Part shown: positions 16,239-27,351 of the stretch, piece by piece
Numbering within the stretch: position 1 is the stretch's first letter
Layout of the letters: each line of letters starts with the position of its first letter
NCBI GenBank assembly: GCA_910585945.1
Contig: CAJUHZ010000005.1
Location: 1 to 64,000 of the forward strand
Reading direction: 5' to 3'
Length of the DNA: 64,000 nucleotides
Source of the DNA: an uncultured Bilophila sp.
Lineage (GTDB): Bacteria > Desulfobacterota > Desulfovibrionia > Desulfovibrionales > Desulfovibrionaceae
Program-made: the position numbers and the translations under genes
The notes under the pieces: model-generated
The model's input: the letters and a program-made list of their open reading frames with translations, nothing else
The model's database searches: none
Told to the model about the DNA's origin: nothing

Positions 16239-17240
16239 TCATACGTCGGCCACAACCCACACATTGCCATCCGCTGCCCATACTTCCCGTGCGGTTTTCA
16301 ATTCACCGCGCCGCGCCAAATCCATAAGCACTTCGCCAAGCCGTCGCAGATTCAAATCCCAGTCCTCTGCGGCAATGCACAGAACCAGGTTTCTGTTTTC
16401 AATGAACACCTCAAAACCTTTTGCCGCGCTTACCCGGAACAGCGAGACGCCCGCCATATCCACGGGAAGCCTTGCGGATTGAAAGGCTCTGGCCAGTTCG
16501 TCCAGACGCGGCAAAAGCGCATCACCGCCAGGCATAATCTCAAGCGTGGGGAGTGAAAGAAAATTGCCGGCATCCACAGGAGCAATGATTGCCCCCCTGT
16601 TGTCCGCATAATACAATATTCCATCCTTGCGCATCCAAAAAACCGGCGATCTTTCCCTGATCCGGATTTCAAAGGCATCCGGCAGGCGACGCTTGACCGC
16701 AACTTCCGCAACCCACGGATTATTGCGCACGCCAGCTTCCACATCAGCAATACTGACTGTCAGGCTGTTTGTTCCTTCATGCAGACCGGCCGCCTCCAGA
16801 ACGGCTTCACGCTTGAAATGCGCTGTTCCCCTGATTTCAATCCGACGAATAGCGAAAAAATCGCTTGTCGTCGCCAGACGGTGCAACTGCAAACCGCCAA
16901 GAACCAGTCCCAACAGCGCTGCGCCTCCACATGTAAGTCCCACAACCCACAACACGACAGTTGTGAAACGCCCTCCCGCGCGTTTTTCCTCCGGGAGATG
17001 CGGCGACCATGTTGCCCGGGGCGAATGTTCCGCAACGACATGGCTACGGCGTTCTCCGCCTGATTGCGCCGGCTCCGGACGAAAGCGCTCCACCCGCTCG
17101 TTGCGTTTGCCCCGATTCAGGGACAAACCGAGCCGATCGCCGCGTCGTTCCCCGGAACGTCGCGAAACAGAAGAAAAATCTCTGGCGTAACGATTGCCGC
17201 CGCTTTTCTTCCCGCGCAAAAACGAGTTCAGGAGTCCCAA
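16239..17240 (-). CDS. ftsQ: cell division protein FtsQ
   Basis: Bitopic divisome protein linking early and late division proteins. The 333-aa product has a long, strongly basic cytoplasmic tail (about 90 residues), one transmembrane helix at about residues 93-115, and a POTRA domain beginning at FFAIRRIEIRGTAHF and including ERSPVFWMRKDG, then the FtsQ beta-domain. The tail is longer than in E. coli FtsQ. Its start overlaps the murB 3' end by 13 bp, in keeping with operon coupling. Confidence 0.93.
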   Translation of the reverse strand: MGLLNSFLRGKKSGGNRYARDFSSVSRRSGERRGDRLGLSLNRGKRNERVERFRPEPAQSGGERRSHVVAEHSPRATWSPHLPEEKRAGGRFTTVVLWVVGLTCGGAALLGLVLGGLQLHRLATTSDFFAIRRIEIRGTAHFKREAVLEAAGLHEGTNSLTVSIADVEAGVRNNPWVAEVAVKRRLPDAFEIRIRERSPVFWMRKDGILYYADNRGAIIAPVDAGNFLSLPTLEIMPGGDALLPRLDELARAFQSARLPVDMAGVSLFRVSAAKGFEVFIENRNLVLCIAAEDWDLNLRRLGEVLMDLARRGELKTAREVWAADGNVWVVADV

Positions 17241-18142
17241 ATCCTTACCTCCGGCTGCAATTCCACGCCATGCACACGCAAAACAGTCTCACGCGCCTGC
17301 TGAACAAGTTCCAGAGCCTGCTCGGGCGTCCCCCCTCCAGCATTTACCAGAAAATTGGCATGCACCGCTGAAAACGCCATGCCGCCCAGGCGCTTGCCTC
17401 GAAATCCCGCTTCTTCCAGCAGCTTTCCCGCCGATACGGAACCGGGATTCTTGAAGACGCAACCCGCGCTGTGCGCCCGCACAGGCTGGCTTTGCAATTT
17501 GCGCCGCACAGCGGCGCGCATATTCGCCATGACGCTCCCCGGGGCGAGAGGTTTGAAGGCGAAAAGCGCATGGGTGATCACATGCCAGGCCTTTCCTGTC
17601 TCCGGGGCGTTCCGCTCAAGGGCGGGGATAGAAAAATGCCGATATCCGGCGCGCACCTCCTCTACAGGGAAATCCAGCGCCCCCTGTTCCGCGGAAAATA
17701 CGCTGACCCGGCGCAGCACGCCGGCCATATCCGATCCAAACGATCCGGCATTCCCGGCTATGGCGCCGCCAACCAGACCGGGCACGCCGGCCAGTCCTTC
17801 CAGGCCCGACAAACCGGAATGCGCGCACCAGGCGAGCAGGCGCGACAGCCGCATCCCCGCGTCCACACGCGCCAGAACATGGCCGTCGGCATCAGTCCCC
17901 GCAATCTGCGGAGACTGTGCGCACACGGGACAGAGCAACGTCGCGTTTTCTTCTCCCCCAACCGCAAGGATGTTGCTCCCTCCGCCAAAGGGCACAGGGC
18001 GTCCGCCCAGGCGCGTGACAAGCGCGGGGACGGCGTCAGCCTCCCCAGGAGAAAAACGAATGCGCGCCACGCACGCGCCGCCAAGGCGCAGTGTGGTGAG
18101 ATCCGCCAGACGAGGAGCCGCGTCAACGTGAAGCATGATCAC
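17228..18142 (-). CDS. murB: UDP-N-acetylenolpyruvoylglucosamine reductase
   Basis: FAD enzyme that reduces UDP-GlcNAc-enolpyruvate to UDP-MurNAc with NADPH. The 304-aa protein contains the FAD-binding region PFGGGSNIL, the [20 protein letters not shown] stretch and the catalytic-site region [13 protein letters not shown] at 18142 overlaps the murC stop (GTGA), and an ATG follows two codons later; either could be the start. The subtype is type I-like. Confidence 0.94.
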   Translation of the reverse strand: MIMLHVDAAPRLADLTTLRLGGACVARIRFSPGEADAVPALVTRLGGRPVPFGGGSNILAVGGEENATLLCPVCAQSPQIAGTDADGHVLARVDAGMRLSRLLAWCAHSGLSGLEGLAGVPGLVGGAIAGNAGSFGSDMAGVLRRVSVFSAEQGALDFPVEEVRAGYRHFSIPALERNAPETGKAWHVITHALFAFKPLAPGSVMANMRAAVRRKLQSQPVRAHSAGCVFKNPGSVSAGKLLEEAGFRGKRLGGMAFSAVHANFLVNAGGGTPEQALELVQQARETVLRVHGVELQPEVRIWDS

Positions 18143-19515
18143 CGCCGCTCAAGCGAAGAATCAAGGTAGCGCGGTCCCACCGTGGTCACATTGCCCGCTC
18201 CCACGGTAAGAAACAGATCTCCGGGGCGGAGAATGCCCGGCAACGCCGCGACCATTTCATCAACATCATGATAGTAGGCGACGTCCGTCCGGGAAAGCTG
18301 GCGGATGCCGTGCGCCAGATTCTGGGAATTGACGCCGGGAATCGGCTTTTCGGAAGCCGGGTAAATTTCTGTCAACAGAAGTTTGTCCACGGTTCCGAGC
18401 ACCTGGCAAAATTCGCCAAAGAGGGCTTGTGTCCGCGAAAAACGGTGGGGCTGAAACGCAACCACAATGCGGCGCCCCGGGTAGGCCATGCGCGCCGTCT
18501 CCAGAGTCGCCGCGATCTCGGCCGGATGGTGGCCGTAATCGTCCACAACCAACACGCCGTTTTTTTCACCCTTGCGCTCGAAGCGCCTGCCCACGCCGCC
18601 AAAACGCGCCAGCCCTTCAATGCAGCACCGGGCGTCGATGCCGGCTTCCAGGGCCACGCCGATAGCGCCCAGGGCGTTCAGAACAGCATGCCGTCCAGGC
18701 TGGGCGAGTCGCACTTCTCCCCATTCAGCGTTCCGCACAAACACCCGAAAGCGATTGATGACGCCACATTCCAGAATCTCCGCGCGAATGACGCAGTCCT
18801 GTCCGAAACCATATGTCGTCACCGGCCGTTTGATGCGCGGCAACAGCCGTCGTACGCCCGGGTCATCGCCGCATACAATGTTTCGCCCGTAAAATGGAAC
18901 CTGATTCATGAACGCCACGAACGCTTCGTCAATGGCGGCCAGATCCGGATAATAATCAAGGTGGTCGAGGTCCACGTTGGTCACCACGTTGACGATGGGC
19001 AGCAGACAGAGAAAAGACCCGTCGGATTCGTCCGCCTCGGCGATAAGGTATTCCCCCTGCCCCAGCCTTGCGTTTGCGCCATAGGCATTGAGCCGGCCGC
19101 CGATAATCACGGTGGGGTCAAGGCCGGCGGCGTCAAAAATGGCTGCGGTCAACGATGTGGTTGTCGTTTTGCCGTGGGCGCCCGCAATGGCGATGCCTGT
19201 GCGCAGACGCATAAGCTCCGCAAGCATTTCAGCCCGGGGAATGACCGGCACGCCTTTTGTGCGGGCGGCGAGGACTTCGGGGTTCCCTTCCCCGACAGCC
19301 GACGACTTGACCACCACGCTTACGTCACCCACATTTTCCGCCGCGTGCCCAAGGCATATGTCCGCCCCAAGCCCGCGCAGGCGTTGCACCGCCGCGCTGT
19401 CGGTCACATCCGAGCCGCTGACGCTGTAGCCCATGTTGAGCAAAACTTCGGCGATGCCGCTCATGCCAGATCCGCCGATACCTATCATGTGAATCTTACT
19501 GATATTTCTTTTCAT
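18139..19515 (-). CDS. murC: UDP-N-acetylmuramate--L-alanine ligase
   Basis: Adds L-Ala to UDP-MurNAc using ATP, the first peptide step. The 458-aa Mur ligase has the N-terminal [12 protein letters not shown] nucleotide motif, the ATP loop [10 protein letters not shown] and the C-terminal [10 protein letters not shown] region. The gene overlaps both murB and murG by 4 bp, showing tight coupling. Length and motifs are normal. Confidence 0.97.
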   Translation of the reverse strand: MKRNISKIHMIGIGGSGMSGIAEVLLNMGYSVSGSDVTDSAAVQRLRGLGADICLGHAAENVGDVSVVVKSSAVGEGNPEVLAARTKGVPVIPRAEMLAELMRLRTGIAIAGAHGKTTTTSLTAAIFDAAGLDPTVIIGGRLNAYGANARLGQGEYLIAEADESDGSFLCLLPIVNVVTNVDLDHLDYYPDLAAIDEAFVAFMNQVPFYGRNIVCGDDPGVRRLLPRIKRPVTTYGFGQDCVIRAEILECGVINRFRVFVRNAEWGEVRLAQPGRHAVLNALGAIGVALEAGIDARCCIEGLARFGGVGRRFERKGEKNGVLVVDDYGHHPAEIAATLETARMAYPGRRIVVAFQPHRFSRTQALFGEFCQVLGTVDKLLLTEIYPASEKPIPGVNSQNLAHGIRQLSRTDVAYYHDVDEMVAALPGILRPGDLFLTVGAGNVTTVGPRYLDSSLERR

Positions 19516-20609
19516 ATCCCGCTTTTTTCCCCATGCCGCGCCGCGGCAAGATCAAGAATGCCCCTCGCCACTGCCGCGGCGGCTTCGGGCCGCGCCACGG
19601 TGCGAGCCGCACGGGACATATTCTGCAGGCGCGCCCCATCGGCCAGCAGCTCCAGCATCAACCCGCCCACGTCCCTCATGCCGATTTCGTTCTCGGGAAC
19701 CAGACAGGCTGCCCCGGCCTGAACCAGCGCCTCGGCATTATGCGTCTGATGATCGTGCGTGGCATGGGGGAAGGGAATCAGCACAGCGGCCTTTCCGGCC
19801 GCCGCCAGTTCGGCCACCGAAGTGGCCCCCGCCCGGCAGAGCGCCAGATCAGCCCAAGCATACGCTGCAGCCATGTCATCGATAAAGGGCGTTACTTTTG
19901 AGACATCAAAACCATGTGCGCTGTACCCGGCGCGCACACGCTCGAAATCGCGAGCTCCGCTTTGGTGCCAGATTTCCACACCAGCCCCGCGCAGTCGGGT
20001 CAGATTGGCCAGCACCACGGAATTGATCGCCCGGGCGCCCTGACTGCCGCCCATGACGAGCAAATGCTGGGAACCACCCTCCACGCTACGCGGCGCACAC
20101 GCCGCTGCAATGGCCTGACGGACGGGGTTGCCCGTAACCACGCACCTGTCATGGGGAAACGCCCGTTCGGCTGCCGGCAGAGACAAAAAAATCCGGGCGG
20201 CCGTTTTGCCGAACAGCCGGTTGGCAAGACCCGGCACAGCATTCTGCTCATGCAGGACAACAGGGATGCCGAGCAAACGCGCCGCCAGCAACGGCGCTAC
20301 GGAAGCATAGGCGCCAAAACCGGCAACCACGTCAGGCCGAAACCGCGCCAGCACGCGACGTGCCGGAGCGACGGCCGCCAGCAGGCCGACGGCCGCCCCG
20401 AAAGACGCAAAACCTCGCCCAAGCACCCCACGCACAGACAATCCCTCAAAGGGAATCCCCGCTCTTTCCGCCAGGTCAGCCTCCGGCCCGAAGCGGGAAC
20501 CGATAAAAAGAAGCTCCGCCCCTTCCTGCCGCAATTGCTCGGCCACGGCCAATGCCGGAAAAATATGCCCCCCCGTGCCGCCGGTAGTGAGAACAACACG
20601 CGCCCGCAT
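19512..20609 (-). CDS. murG: undecaprenyldiphospho-muramoylpentapeptide beta-N-acetylglucosaminyltransferase
   Basis: Peripheral membrane GT-B transferase that converts lipid I to lipid II. The 365-aa protein shows the N-terminal [17 protein letters not shown] loop, a second glycine-rich loop [14 protein letters not shown], and the donor-site [14 protein letters not shown] 20609 was chosen for the GGAAGACAC ribosome site and the typical start [11 protein letters not shown]; a longer in-frame start at 20663 is unlikely. It follows ftsW by 13 bp. Confidence 0.96.
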   Translation of the reverse strand: MRARVVLTTGGTGGHIFPALAVAEQLRQEGAELLFIGSRFGPEADLAERAGIPFEGLSVRGVLGRGFASFGAAVGLLAAVAPARRVLARFRPDVVAGFGAYASVAPLLAARLLGIPVVLHEQNAVPGLANRLFGKTAARIFLSLPAAERAFPHDRCVVTGNPVRQAIAAACAPRSVEGGSQHLLVMGGSQGARAINSVVLANLTRLRGAGVEIWHQSGARDFERVRAGYSAHGFDVSKVTPFIDDMAAAYAWADLALCRAGATSVAELAAAGKAAVLIPFPHATHDHQTHNAEALVQAGAACLVPENEIGMRDVGGLMLELLADGARLQNMSRAARTVARPEAAAAVARGILDLAAARHGEKSGI

Positions 20610-20622
20610 GTGTCTTCCGTCC

Positions 20623-21783
20623 TTATTGCCGCGCCGTGCGGGAAAAATTGAGCAAGAGTCCAACGCAAATCATGCTGGTCAGCAAATTGCTCCCTCCATA
20701 ACTCAGAAAGGGCATGGCCACACCCTTGGGAGGGACCATTCCCATGATCACGGCGAGGTTGAGTATGGCTCCCAGCGCAATGACCAACACGATGCCAAAG
20801 GCCGAAAACTTGTCTCGCAAATCGGACTGACTGATGACAATCCGATAGCACCGTATAAACAGCATACCGAACAGCGCCATGATTAGCGTGATGCCGAAAA
20901 AGCCCATCTCCTCTCCCACAACGGACATAATGAAGTCGTTGTGTGCCTCGGGCAGATAGAACATTTTCTGCGCGCTCCCGCCCATCCCCACGCCGAACAG
21001 GCCGCCGGATCCGAGCGCGTAAAGGGACTGCACCAGTTGATACCCGGCATTCTGAGCATCCCGAAACGGGTCAAGAAACGCCGCCAGGCGTTGCGCGCGA
21101 TAGGGAGAATGAACGATCAGGGCAAGCCCCCCCGCTCCCGCCATAGCGATGGACATGAAAAGATAAATGAACCGCGTTCCGCCCACCAGGCACATGAAAA
21201 AAAGAATCATGGCAAGCACGGCCGCGCCCCCGAAATCCGGCTGCGCCAGCAACAGGCAACAGAACAGACCGGTTACGGCAAACGGGGGAATAACGCCCCG
21301 ACTGAAGGTTTTCACCAGCGCCTGCTTGGTGCTCATGAAATAGGCCAGATACAGGGCCAAGGCTATCTTGGCGAACTCCATGGGCTGAATGGAAAAAAGC
21401 TTGAGTGAAATCCAGCGCTGCGCTCCGTTGATACGACTGCCGAACGGGGTCAGCGTCAGAAACAGGAGAAGCGCCACGAGAAAAAGCCCCGGGTACTGAA
21501 GACGGTAAATCGTCTCGCGTGACATGCCTGCCGTAATCCACAGGGCGATGCCGCCGATCCCCGCGTACAAAAGCTGACGCTTGAAAAAGAAATACTTGTC
21601 GCCATACATGCGCTCGGCAACGACGCCGCTGGCCGAAAGCACCATAAGCAGGCCGATGCAAAGCAGCATCAGCACCACGGCCAAAAGCCGCCAGTCGCAC
21701 GCGCCGAGGGCCTGCGCCGCCGCCTTGCCCATATGCGGGCCGGAATCTCCACCCGGCATTTTTCGCAACGCCATCAACGACAT
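20623..21783 (-). CDS. ftsW: lipid II polymerase FtsW
   Basis: Polytopic SEDS glycosyltransferase that polymerises septal peptidoglycan with FtsI. The 386-aa protein has about ten transmembrane helices, the SEDS segment GSRINGAQRWISL, a loop with EAHNDFIMSVVGEEMG, and the C-terminal PFLSYGGSNL. AAGGAT precedes the ATG. It sits between murD and murG in normal dcw order. Confidence 0.96.
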   Translation of the reverse strand: MSLMALRKMPGGDSGPHMGKAAAQALGACDWRLLAVVLMLLCIGLLMVLSASGVVAERMYGDKYFFFKRQLLYAGIGGIALWITAGMSRETIYRLQYPGLFLVALLLFLTLTPFGSRINGAQRWISLKLFSIQPMEFAKIALALYLAYFMSTKQALVKTFSRGVIPPFAVTGLFCCLLLAQPDFGGAAVLAMILFFMCLVGGTRFIYLFMSIAMAGAGGLALIVHSPYRAQRLAAFLDPFRDAQNAGYQLVQSLYALGSGGLFGVGMGGSAQKMFYLPEAHNDFIMSVVGEEMGFFGITLIMALFGMLFIRCYRIVISQSDLRDKFSAFGIVLVIALGAILNLAVIMGMVPPKGVAMPFLSYGGSNLLTSMICVGLLLNFSRTARQ

Positions 21784-21866
21784 GAAAATATCCTTGTTCT
21801 TGCGGCATGTTCACAATCCGAACTGCCGTTGCACCCATTGGCCTGCTCTGCCGGCAGACTCCGCCT

Positions 21867-23249
21867 TCAGGCGCGAGGCTCCGCACAAGCGGAAGTCATA
21901 CTGGCGAAGATGCGTTTGAAATCCTCACCCCGTCGCCTGTAGTTTTCATACTGATCAAAGCTGGACGTGGCCGGAGCCAGAAGCACCACATCGCCCGGTC
22001 TGGCCTGGTCATTCAGGCGACGCATGGCCTGTTCCAGAGTTTCATCCCAGCTTACCGGGACAATGCCGGAAAACGCCTGTTCAAAATGATCGCGGCTCGC
22101 TCCGTACAGGGCAAGGTGTCGCACCTTTTCCTTCAGCAACGGGCGAAGAGCAGCGAGATCTCCACCCTTGAACTTGCCCCCGGCCAGCAGCAGGATTGCC
22201 CCGTCAAAGGCGTTCAGGGCCACGCGCAACGCTTCCACCGTGGTGCACTTGGAGTCGTTGACAAACAGCACGCCGTTGCGTTCCCCCACCCGTTCAAGAC
22301 GATGCTCCAGCGGCCGAAACGCCGCAGTCGCACGCACGGCGGCCTGTTCCGCCACGCCAAATTCACGGCACGCCAACCAGGCAGCCTGGGCATTGGCAAG
22401 ATTATGCGGACCAAGCAGACGAATGCCGGAGAAACGCGCCAGATCCTCCCGGGAAGTCGGCGTGTCGTGCCAGACAATGCGCGCCTTCAGCTTGTAATGC
22501 GCCGCCAGTTCATCCATGCCGCGGTGCAGCACGGCCACATCCTCTGGACCCTGCCTGGCGAAAAGACGCATTTTTGCGCTGACGTATTCCTCCATGTCCG
22601 CGTGATAATCCAGGTGATTCTCGCTGATATTCATCAGAACAGCCACATGGGGGCGCAGAGTCGAACAGGTCTGCAACTGAAAACTGGAAAGCTCCAATAC
22701 CACGATATCGGCTTTGGGAGATCCCGCGCGCCGTTCGAGAATGTATGTCGAAAGCGGCGTGCCGATGTTGCCGCCGGTAAAAACACGAAAGCCCTGCGCC
22801 TCAAGCATGGCCGCGCACAAACTGGTTGTGGTCGTTTTACCGCTCGTGCCGGTTACGGCCAAAACAGCTTCGCCCTGGAGTTCTCTCCAGGCAAGCTCTG
22901 TTTCCGCCATGATTTCCGGCGTATCCCGAATCGCATCCGGGGCTGACAGAAAAGGCCGGATCGAAGCCGCGGCAACGCCCGGACTGGGCACCACAAGGCG
23001 CGCCCCGGCAAAATCCTCGGGCCTGTGTTCTCCGCAAACAATCTCAATGCCCGATGCAGCCGCCTCTTCTCGAAAGGCGACCGGCACGTTCGCCTCCCGG
23101 CGCTCAAGCAGACGCACACGCGCCCCCAGAACGGCCAAAAGCCGCGACGCGGCCAAACCCGAAACGCCTGCGCCCACCACAACCGCCAGATCGCCGGGGG
23201 AAACGGCCGGAACAAGCGAACGACTGCCGGAGAAAGATTCCCGATTCAT
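21867..23249 (-). CDS. murD: UDP-N-acetylmuramoylalanine--D-glutamate ligase
   Basis: Adds D-Glu to UDP-MurNAc-L-Ala. The 460-aa Mur ligase has an N-terminal Rossmann-like GAGVSGLAASRLL, the ATP loop VTGTSGKTTTTS, the NISENHLDYH segment and the C-terminal domain with FVNDSKCT. ATG 23249 is preceded by GGGAGATG; the in-frame start at 23276 has no such site. It lies between mraY (36 bp upstream) and ftsW. Confidence 0.95.
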   Translation of the reverse strand: MNRESFSGSRSLVPAVSPGDLAVVVGAGVSGLAASRLLAVLGARVRLLERREANVPVAFREEAAASGIEIVCGEHRPEDFAGARLVVPSPGVAAASIRPFLSAPDAIRDTPEIMAETELAWRELQGEAVLAVTGTSGKTTTTSLCAAMLEAQGFRVFTGGNIGTPLSTYILERRAGSPKADIVVLELSSFQLQTCSTLRPHVAVLMNISENHLDYHADMEEYVSAKMRLFARQGPEDVAVLHRGMDELAAHYKLKARIVWHDTPTSREDLARFSGIRLLGPHNLANAQAAWLACREFGVAEQAAVRATAAFRPLEHRLERVGERNGVLFVNDSKCTTVEALRVALNAFDGAILLLAGGKFKGGDLAALRPLLKEKVRHLALYGASRDHFEQAFSGIVPVSWDETLEQAMRRLNDQARPGDVVLLAPATSSFDQYENYRRRGEDFKRIFASMTSACAEPRA

Positions 23250-23285
23250 GAACATCTCCCTATGCCACGCAACCAATTCGGCGCG

Positions 23286-24362
23286 CTATCGCAATTTCAG
23301 AGCCGACAACGCGATCAGTCCAAACATGATGGACAGAATCCAGAACCGGATGATGATCTTGGATTCCGGCACTCCTTTCATTTCATAATGGTGGTGAAGA
23401 GGCGCCATGCGAAAGATGCGCTTGCCGCCTGTCCATTTGAAATACCCCACCTGGAGAATCACCGACAATGTTTCCATGACAAACAGGCCGCCCACGATGG
23501 GGAGCAACAATTCCTGCTTGCACAGCACGGCCAAAAATCCGAGCACTCCGCCAAGGCCAAGTGAGCCGACATCACCCATAAATACTTGGGCCGGATAGGC
23601 GTTGAACCAGAGGAAGGCAAGCCCTGCCCCGGCCAGAGCGCCGCAAAAGACAGTGACTTCGCCAACACCCGGAACATGCTGCACCTGAAGGTACTGTGCA
23701 AACTTTACATGTCCGGTCACATAAATGTACACGGCAAAGACAAGCGTCGCCACAATCATCGGGCCAATGGCCAGCCCATCCAGCCCATCTGTAAGATTGA
23801 CGGCATTGGAAGCGCCAACCATGACGAACATGGCAAAGGGAATATACAGATATCCCAAATCAGGATCCAGCGCCTTGAAAAAAGGGAATGCCAGCCGCGT
23901 GGAATAGGCAGGTTCGGCAACCAGAAACAGCATGACAATGCCAGCTACCGCCAACTGACCGCAAAATTTCGCCCGAGCCGAAAGCCCCTTGTTGTGTTTG
24001 TGGGAAATCTTCATGAAATCATCAAGAAAACCTACTCCCGCAAAACCGAGAAAAACAAAAAGCGTCATCCAAAGGTATGAATTATGGAGATCTCCCCACA
24101 ATACTACGCTGATGGTAACGCTGAAAGCAATTAACAGCCCCCCCATTGTGGGCGTTCCCGCCTTGCACTGATGCGCCTTCACATCTTCATGAATCTGCTG
24201 TCCGCACTTGATGCGACGGAGCCAGCCAATAAATCTGGGTCCAATCAGGATTCCAATCAGAAGCGCGGTGACCAAAGCCCATACGGAACGAAAGGTAATA
24301 TACCGAAATACATTGAAAACAATATATTCCGTACCAAGAGGATAAAGGAGATTATACAGCAT
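23286..24362 (-). CDS. mraY: phospho-N-acetylmuramoyl-pentapeptide-transferase
   Basis: Integral membrane enzyme that makes lipid I from UDP-MurNAc-pentapeptide and undecaprenyl phosphate. The 358-aa protein has about ten helices and the conserved loops [28 protein letters not shown] and [11 protein letters not shown]. The ATG at 24362 overlaps the murF stop by 11 bp; this start gives the usual N terminus MLYNLLYPL. Confidence 0.97.
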   Translation of the reverse strand: MLYNLLYPLGTEYIVFNVFRYITFRSVWALVTALLIGILIGPRFIGWLRRIKCGQQIHEDVKAHQCKAGTPTMGGLLIAFSVTISVVLWGDLHNSYLWMTLFVFLGFAGVGFLDDFMKISHKHNKGLSARAKFCGQLAVAGIVMLFLVAEPAYSTRLAFPFFKALDPDLGYLYIPFAMFVMVGASNAVNLTDGLDGLAIGPMIVATLVFAVYIYVTGHVKFAQYLQVQHVPGVGEVTVFCGALAGAGLAFLWFNAYPAQVFMGDVGSLGLGGVLGFLAVLCKQELLLPIVGGLFVMETLSVILQVGYFKWTGGKRIFRMAPLHHHYEMKGVPESKIIIRFWILSIMFGLIALSALKLR

Positions 24363-25878
24363 CCGGGCGGTCCCCGCAGTTCTGAATGTCTGTTTGAGAA
24401 AAAGCAGCGAACGGGGCACGTTTTTCCCGCTTCACGCGATCCTGAAAGGCGTTGACCAAATCTTCCAGATGGTTGGCGCGCGATCCCTTGAACAGGATCA
24501 CGCCTCCGCGCGCACCTTCGGAAGCAAGCCCTTCCAGACCGGCAAGGAAGCTCTCCTCTCCGGCCACAGGCATGAACAATCCCTCGTATCGCCCCTGTCG
24601 CAATCCCGCCTCAATATCCTCACAATGCCCGCCTTTCCAGAATACGGCCCGGACTCTCAATTCGGCCAGGATCTCTCCAAGACGCTTGTGTTCGATTTGG
24701 GCGACATTTCCAAGCTCTCGCATTTCGCCCAGAACACATACGAGCGGGGCAAAACGGCCTGCTTGTGTCTCCAGCCCGGCTGCCATTTCAGTGGCCGCCT
24801 CCAGCATGCGCACGGTAGACAGGGGATTGGCGTTGTAGCTGTCATCAATGACGAGCCATGAACCGACTCGCGAACAGGCAAAGCGTTGCGTGGGCAACGC
24901 CGCCCTGCAAAGCCCCTCGCTGATTTCGCCAGAGCTTGCGCCGAGCCGATGCGCCGCGGCTGCTACGGCAATGACGTTCTCCGCGCCGAACGTGCCCCGG
25001 AAAGGAGCCTCCACATCCACGCTTTCTCCGTCAAGCCAAAGCCTGAAAAGCCCGCTGGTCTCGCCTGTCGGCCTTACATAGGCCGACCGATACTCCACCT
25101 GACGCCCGCAAGCGGAAAAAAAGACCAGCTCAGGGTGAACGCCTCGAGCCTCACGCACCAGATCCGGATAGTCGGCGCTGACCATGGCGATTCCGCCCGG
25201 GGCCAGATGCGCGAAAAGACGCGCCTTGTAATGCGCCACGCCGCGATCGCCAAGCCCTTGCGTATGGCCGGAGCCGACATTGAGCACAAGCGCCAGATCC
25301 GGCTCAAGCATTGCGCCAAGCTCGTCCATATCGCCAGGAAGGCTGATCCCCGCTTCCATCACCCAAAACCGCTCCGCTCCGTCTGTCGCAAGCATGGAGA
25401 GGGGGAGACCTATCTGATTATTCAAATTGAGGTGGTTGCGCGCCGTGCGGCCAACCCTGCCGAGCACCTGGGCCAGCAGTTCCTTGACCGTGGTTTTGCC
25501 GGCCGTTCCAGTGACGCCCACCACATGCGGACCATCTTCACGAGATCCCGCCAACGCGCGCCAGGCGTGCGCCAGGCGGCCAAGCGCGCTCACACTCTCC
25601 CGCACAAGAATGACCGGCACGGGTGGCGATCCGTCAAAGGGATTGCGTTGCGCAAGTATGGCCGCCGCGCCCGAAGCGACTGCGTCTGCAGCAAAATCGT
25701 GCCCGTCCACACGTTCGCCCGGCACGGCGACAAACAGTGATCCCGGACTTGCCCGCCGGCTGTCCGTGATCACGGAAGACAACACTTCTCCGTCTGCTTG
25801 CGATGCGGACTGTACTCCACCGGAACGAAGAAGTTCACCCCCAACGGCGCGAACAATGGCGTCAAGACTCAGGCGCAT
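24352..25878 (-). CDS. murF: UDP-N-acetylmuramoyl-tripeptide--D-alanyl-D-alanine ligase
   Basis: Adds D-Ala-D-Ala to complete the UDP-MurNAc-pentapeptide. The 508-aa protein has the murF N-terminal domain ([19 protein letters not shown]), the ATP loop [27 protein letters not shown] and [10 protein letters not shown]. It overlaps murE by 10 bp and mraY by 11 bp. The C terminus is about 40 residues longer than in E. coli MurF and is basic. Confidence 0.95.
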   Translation of the reverse strand: MRLSLDAIVRAVGGELLRSGGVQSASQADGEVLSSVITDSRRASPGSLFVAVPGERVDGHDFAADAVASGAAAILAQRNPFDGSPPVPVILVRESVSALGRLAHAWRALAGSREDGPHVVGVTGTAGKTTVKELLAQVLGRVGRTARNHLNLNNQIGLPLSMLATDGAERFWVMEAGISLPGDMDELGAMLEPDLALVLNVGSGHTQGLGDRGVAHYKARLFAHLAPGGIAMVSADYPDLVREARGVHPELVFFSACGRQVEYRSAYVRPTGETSGLFRLWLDGESVDVEAPFRGTFGAENVIAVAAAAHRLGASSGEISEGLCRAALPTQRFACSRVGSWLVIDDSYNANPLSTVRMLEAATEMAAGLETQAGRFAPLVCVLGEMRELGNVAQIEHKRLGEILAELRVRAVFWKGGHCEDIEAGLRQGRYEGLFMPVAGEESFLAGLEGLASEGARGGVILFKGSRANHLEDLVNAFQDRVKREKRAPFAAFSQTDIQNCGDRPDAV

Positions 25879-27350
25879 CCAAGAATCTCCCGAATGATCC
25901 GCTGATCGCTGAAAGGATGTTTGACGTCGCCAATCTGCTGGGTACGCTCATGCCCTTTGCCGGCCACCAGCAGAACATCGCCGGGTTTCAGCAGATCCAG
26001 CGCCTTCAGAATCGCCGTTCCCCGATCCGGCTCCCGCAGCACCTGTCCTGCTCCCTTCAGACCGGGCATGACATCAGCCATGATAGCCTCGGGATCCTCA
26101 TGTCGCGGGTTGTCCGAAGTCAGCACGGCAACATCCGAAAAACGGGCCACGGCCTCGCCCATGAGCGGCCGCTTGGTGCGATCCCGATCGCCCCCACAGC
26201 CGAAAACCGTGACGATGCGCTGAAATCCAGCCCCACGTAACGACGTGAGCACATTGACCAAAGCGTCGGGCGTATGGGCATAATCCACAAAAATATCAAG
26301 ATTGGCGGGGTTTGGAATGCGCTCCAGTCGGCCGGGAACGCCATTGAACGTCTCAAAACACTGAAAATCTGCGGGAGTCAGATCAAAGCCCAGGGCGAGC
26401 GCCTGAACAGCGAGCAGGTTTTCGGCATTGAATCGCCCGACAAGCGGCGAATGCAGTTCCCATGTCTTGCCGGCGTACCGCATACGAAGTCGCAGTCCGG
26501 CCGTGCCGCTCGAAATCATCTCGCCGCCCAAAAAGGCCGCCCCGGCCGGCTGCGCCTGAAGGCCGTATCCCCACGCCTCGGGCACAAGCTCAAGCAGAGT
26601 GCGCCCCCACTCGTTGTCCGCCCCAACAACCCGCACGGCGGAAGAGGAGCACAGCTCGCGGAAAAGACGCGCTTTCGCCTTGAAATATCGATCCATATCT
26701 CCGTGATAATCAAGATGATCCTGCGTCAGGTTGGTGAACACCGCGCCGCTGAACTCAAGCCCGGCCACCCGCTCCTGATCAAGCGCATGCGAGGAGACTT
26801 CCATAAACGCGATGCCCACGTCCTGCCGCTGCATGGCGGCAAGCATGGCGTGCAGATCGGGGCAATCGGGCGTGGTCATGGGCGCGTCTTCAACATGCCC
26901 GGGCCAACGATATGCAACTGTTCCCAGCACGCCCGTCTTCCGTCCGGCGGCTTCAAAGAGGTGCGCGAGCAGATAGGTGCAGGTGGTTTTTCCGTTGGTT
27001 CCCGTGACGCCCACAAGAGGAAACGAAAGCAGATCCGTGCCATATCGCGCGCGGAGAAGCTGGCCGAGAGCCTTGCGGGGTTCGGCGCAGTCCACCACTT
27101 CCACCTGATCGGCCGGGCAGGCGACAGCCTGTTCGGGGGCACACACGATATAGCCCGCCCCTCTGGCGAGGGCGTCGTGGATAAAGGCCGCCCCGCCCGC
27201 GGCGTGTTCACCGACGACGCCGACAGGAGGCAAAGCCACAAATACGGATCCCCGCGTGACCTTGCGCGAATCAATGCATACATCCGGCCCCAAACCACCT
27301 CGATCCCGCCTCAGGCGGGATTCAAGCAAAGACAGCGAGCACATTCCCAT
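25869..27350 (-). CDS. murE: UDP-N-acetylmuramoyl-tripeptide synthetase (meso-DAP type)
   Basis: Adds the third residue to the stem peptide. The 493-aa Mur ligase has DSRKVTRGSVFVALP, the ATP loop VTGTNGKTTCTYLL, NLTQDHLDYHG and the DNPRHEDP motif that marks the meso-diaminopimelate-adding branch. So the wall is expected to be the Gram-negative DAP type. ATG 27350 follows GGAGAACTGAC and lies one base after the ftsI stop; longer in-frame starts lie inside ftsI. Confidence 0.96.
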   Translation of the reverse strand: MGMCSLSLLESRLRRDRGGLGPDVCIDSRKVTRGSVFVALPPVGVVGEHAAGGAAFIHDALARGAGYIVCAPEQAVACPADQVEVVDCAEPRKALGQLLRARYGTDLLSFPLVGVTGTNGKTTCTYLLAHLFEAAGRKTGVLGTVAYRWPGHVEDAPMTTPDCPDLHAMLAAMQRQDVGIAFMEVSSHALDQERVAGLEFSGAVFTNLTQDHLDYHGDMDRYFKAKARLFRELCSSSAVRVVGADNEWGRTLLELVPEAWGYGLQAQPAGAAFLGGEMISSGTAGLRLRMRYAGKTWELHSPLVGRFNAENLLAVQALALGFDLTPADFQCFETFNGVPGRLERIPNPANLDIFVDYAHTPDALVNVLTSLRGAGFQRIVTVFGCGGDRDRTKRPLMGEAVARFSDVAVLTSDNPRHEDPEAIMADVMPGLKGAGQVLREPDRGTAILKALDLLKPGDVLLVAGKGHERTQQIGDVKHPFSDQRIIREILGCA

Positions 27351-27351
27351 G

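Noticed and set aside
18268..19722. 484-codon open frame on the plus strand
   Set aside because: It is antisense to murC and the start of its neighbour, with no recognisable domain.
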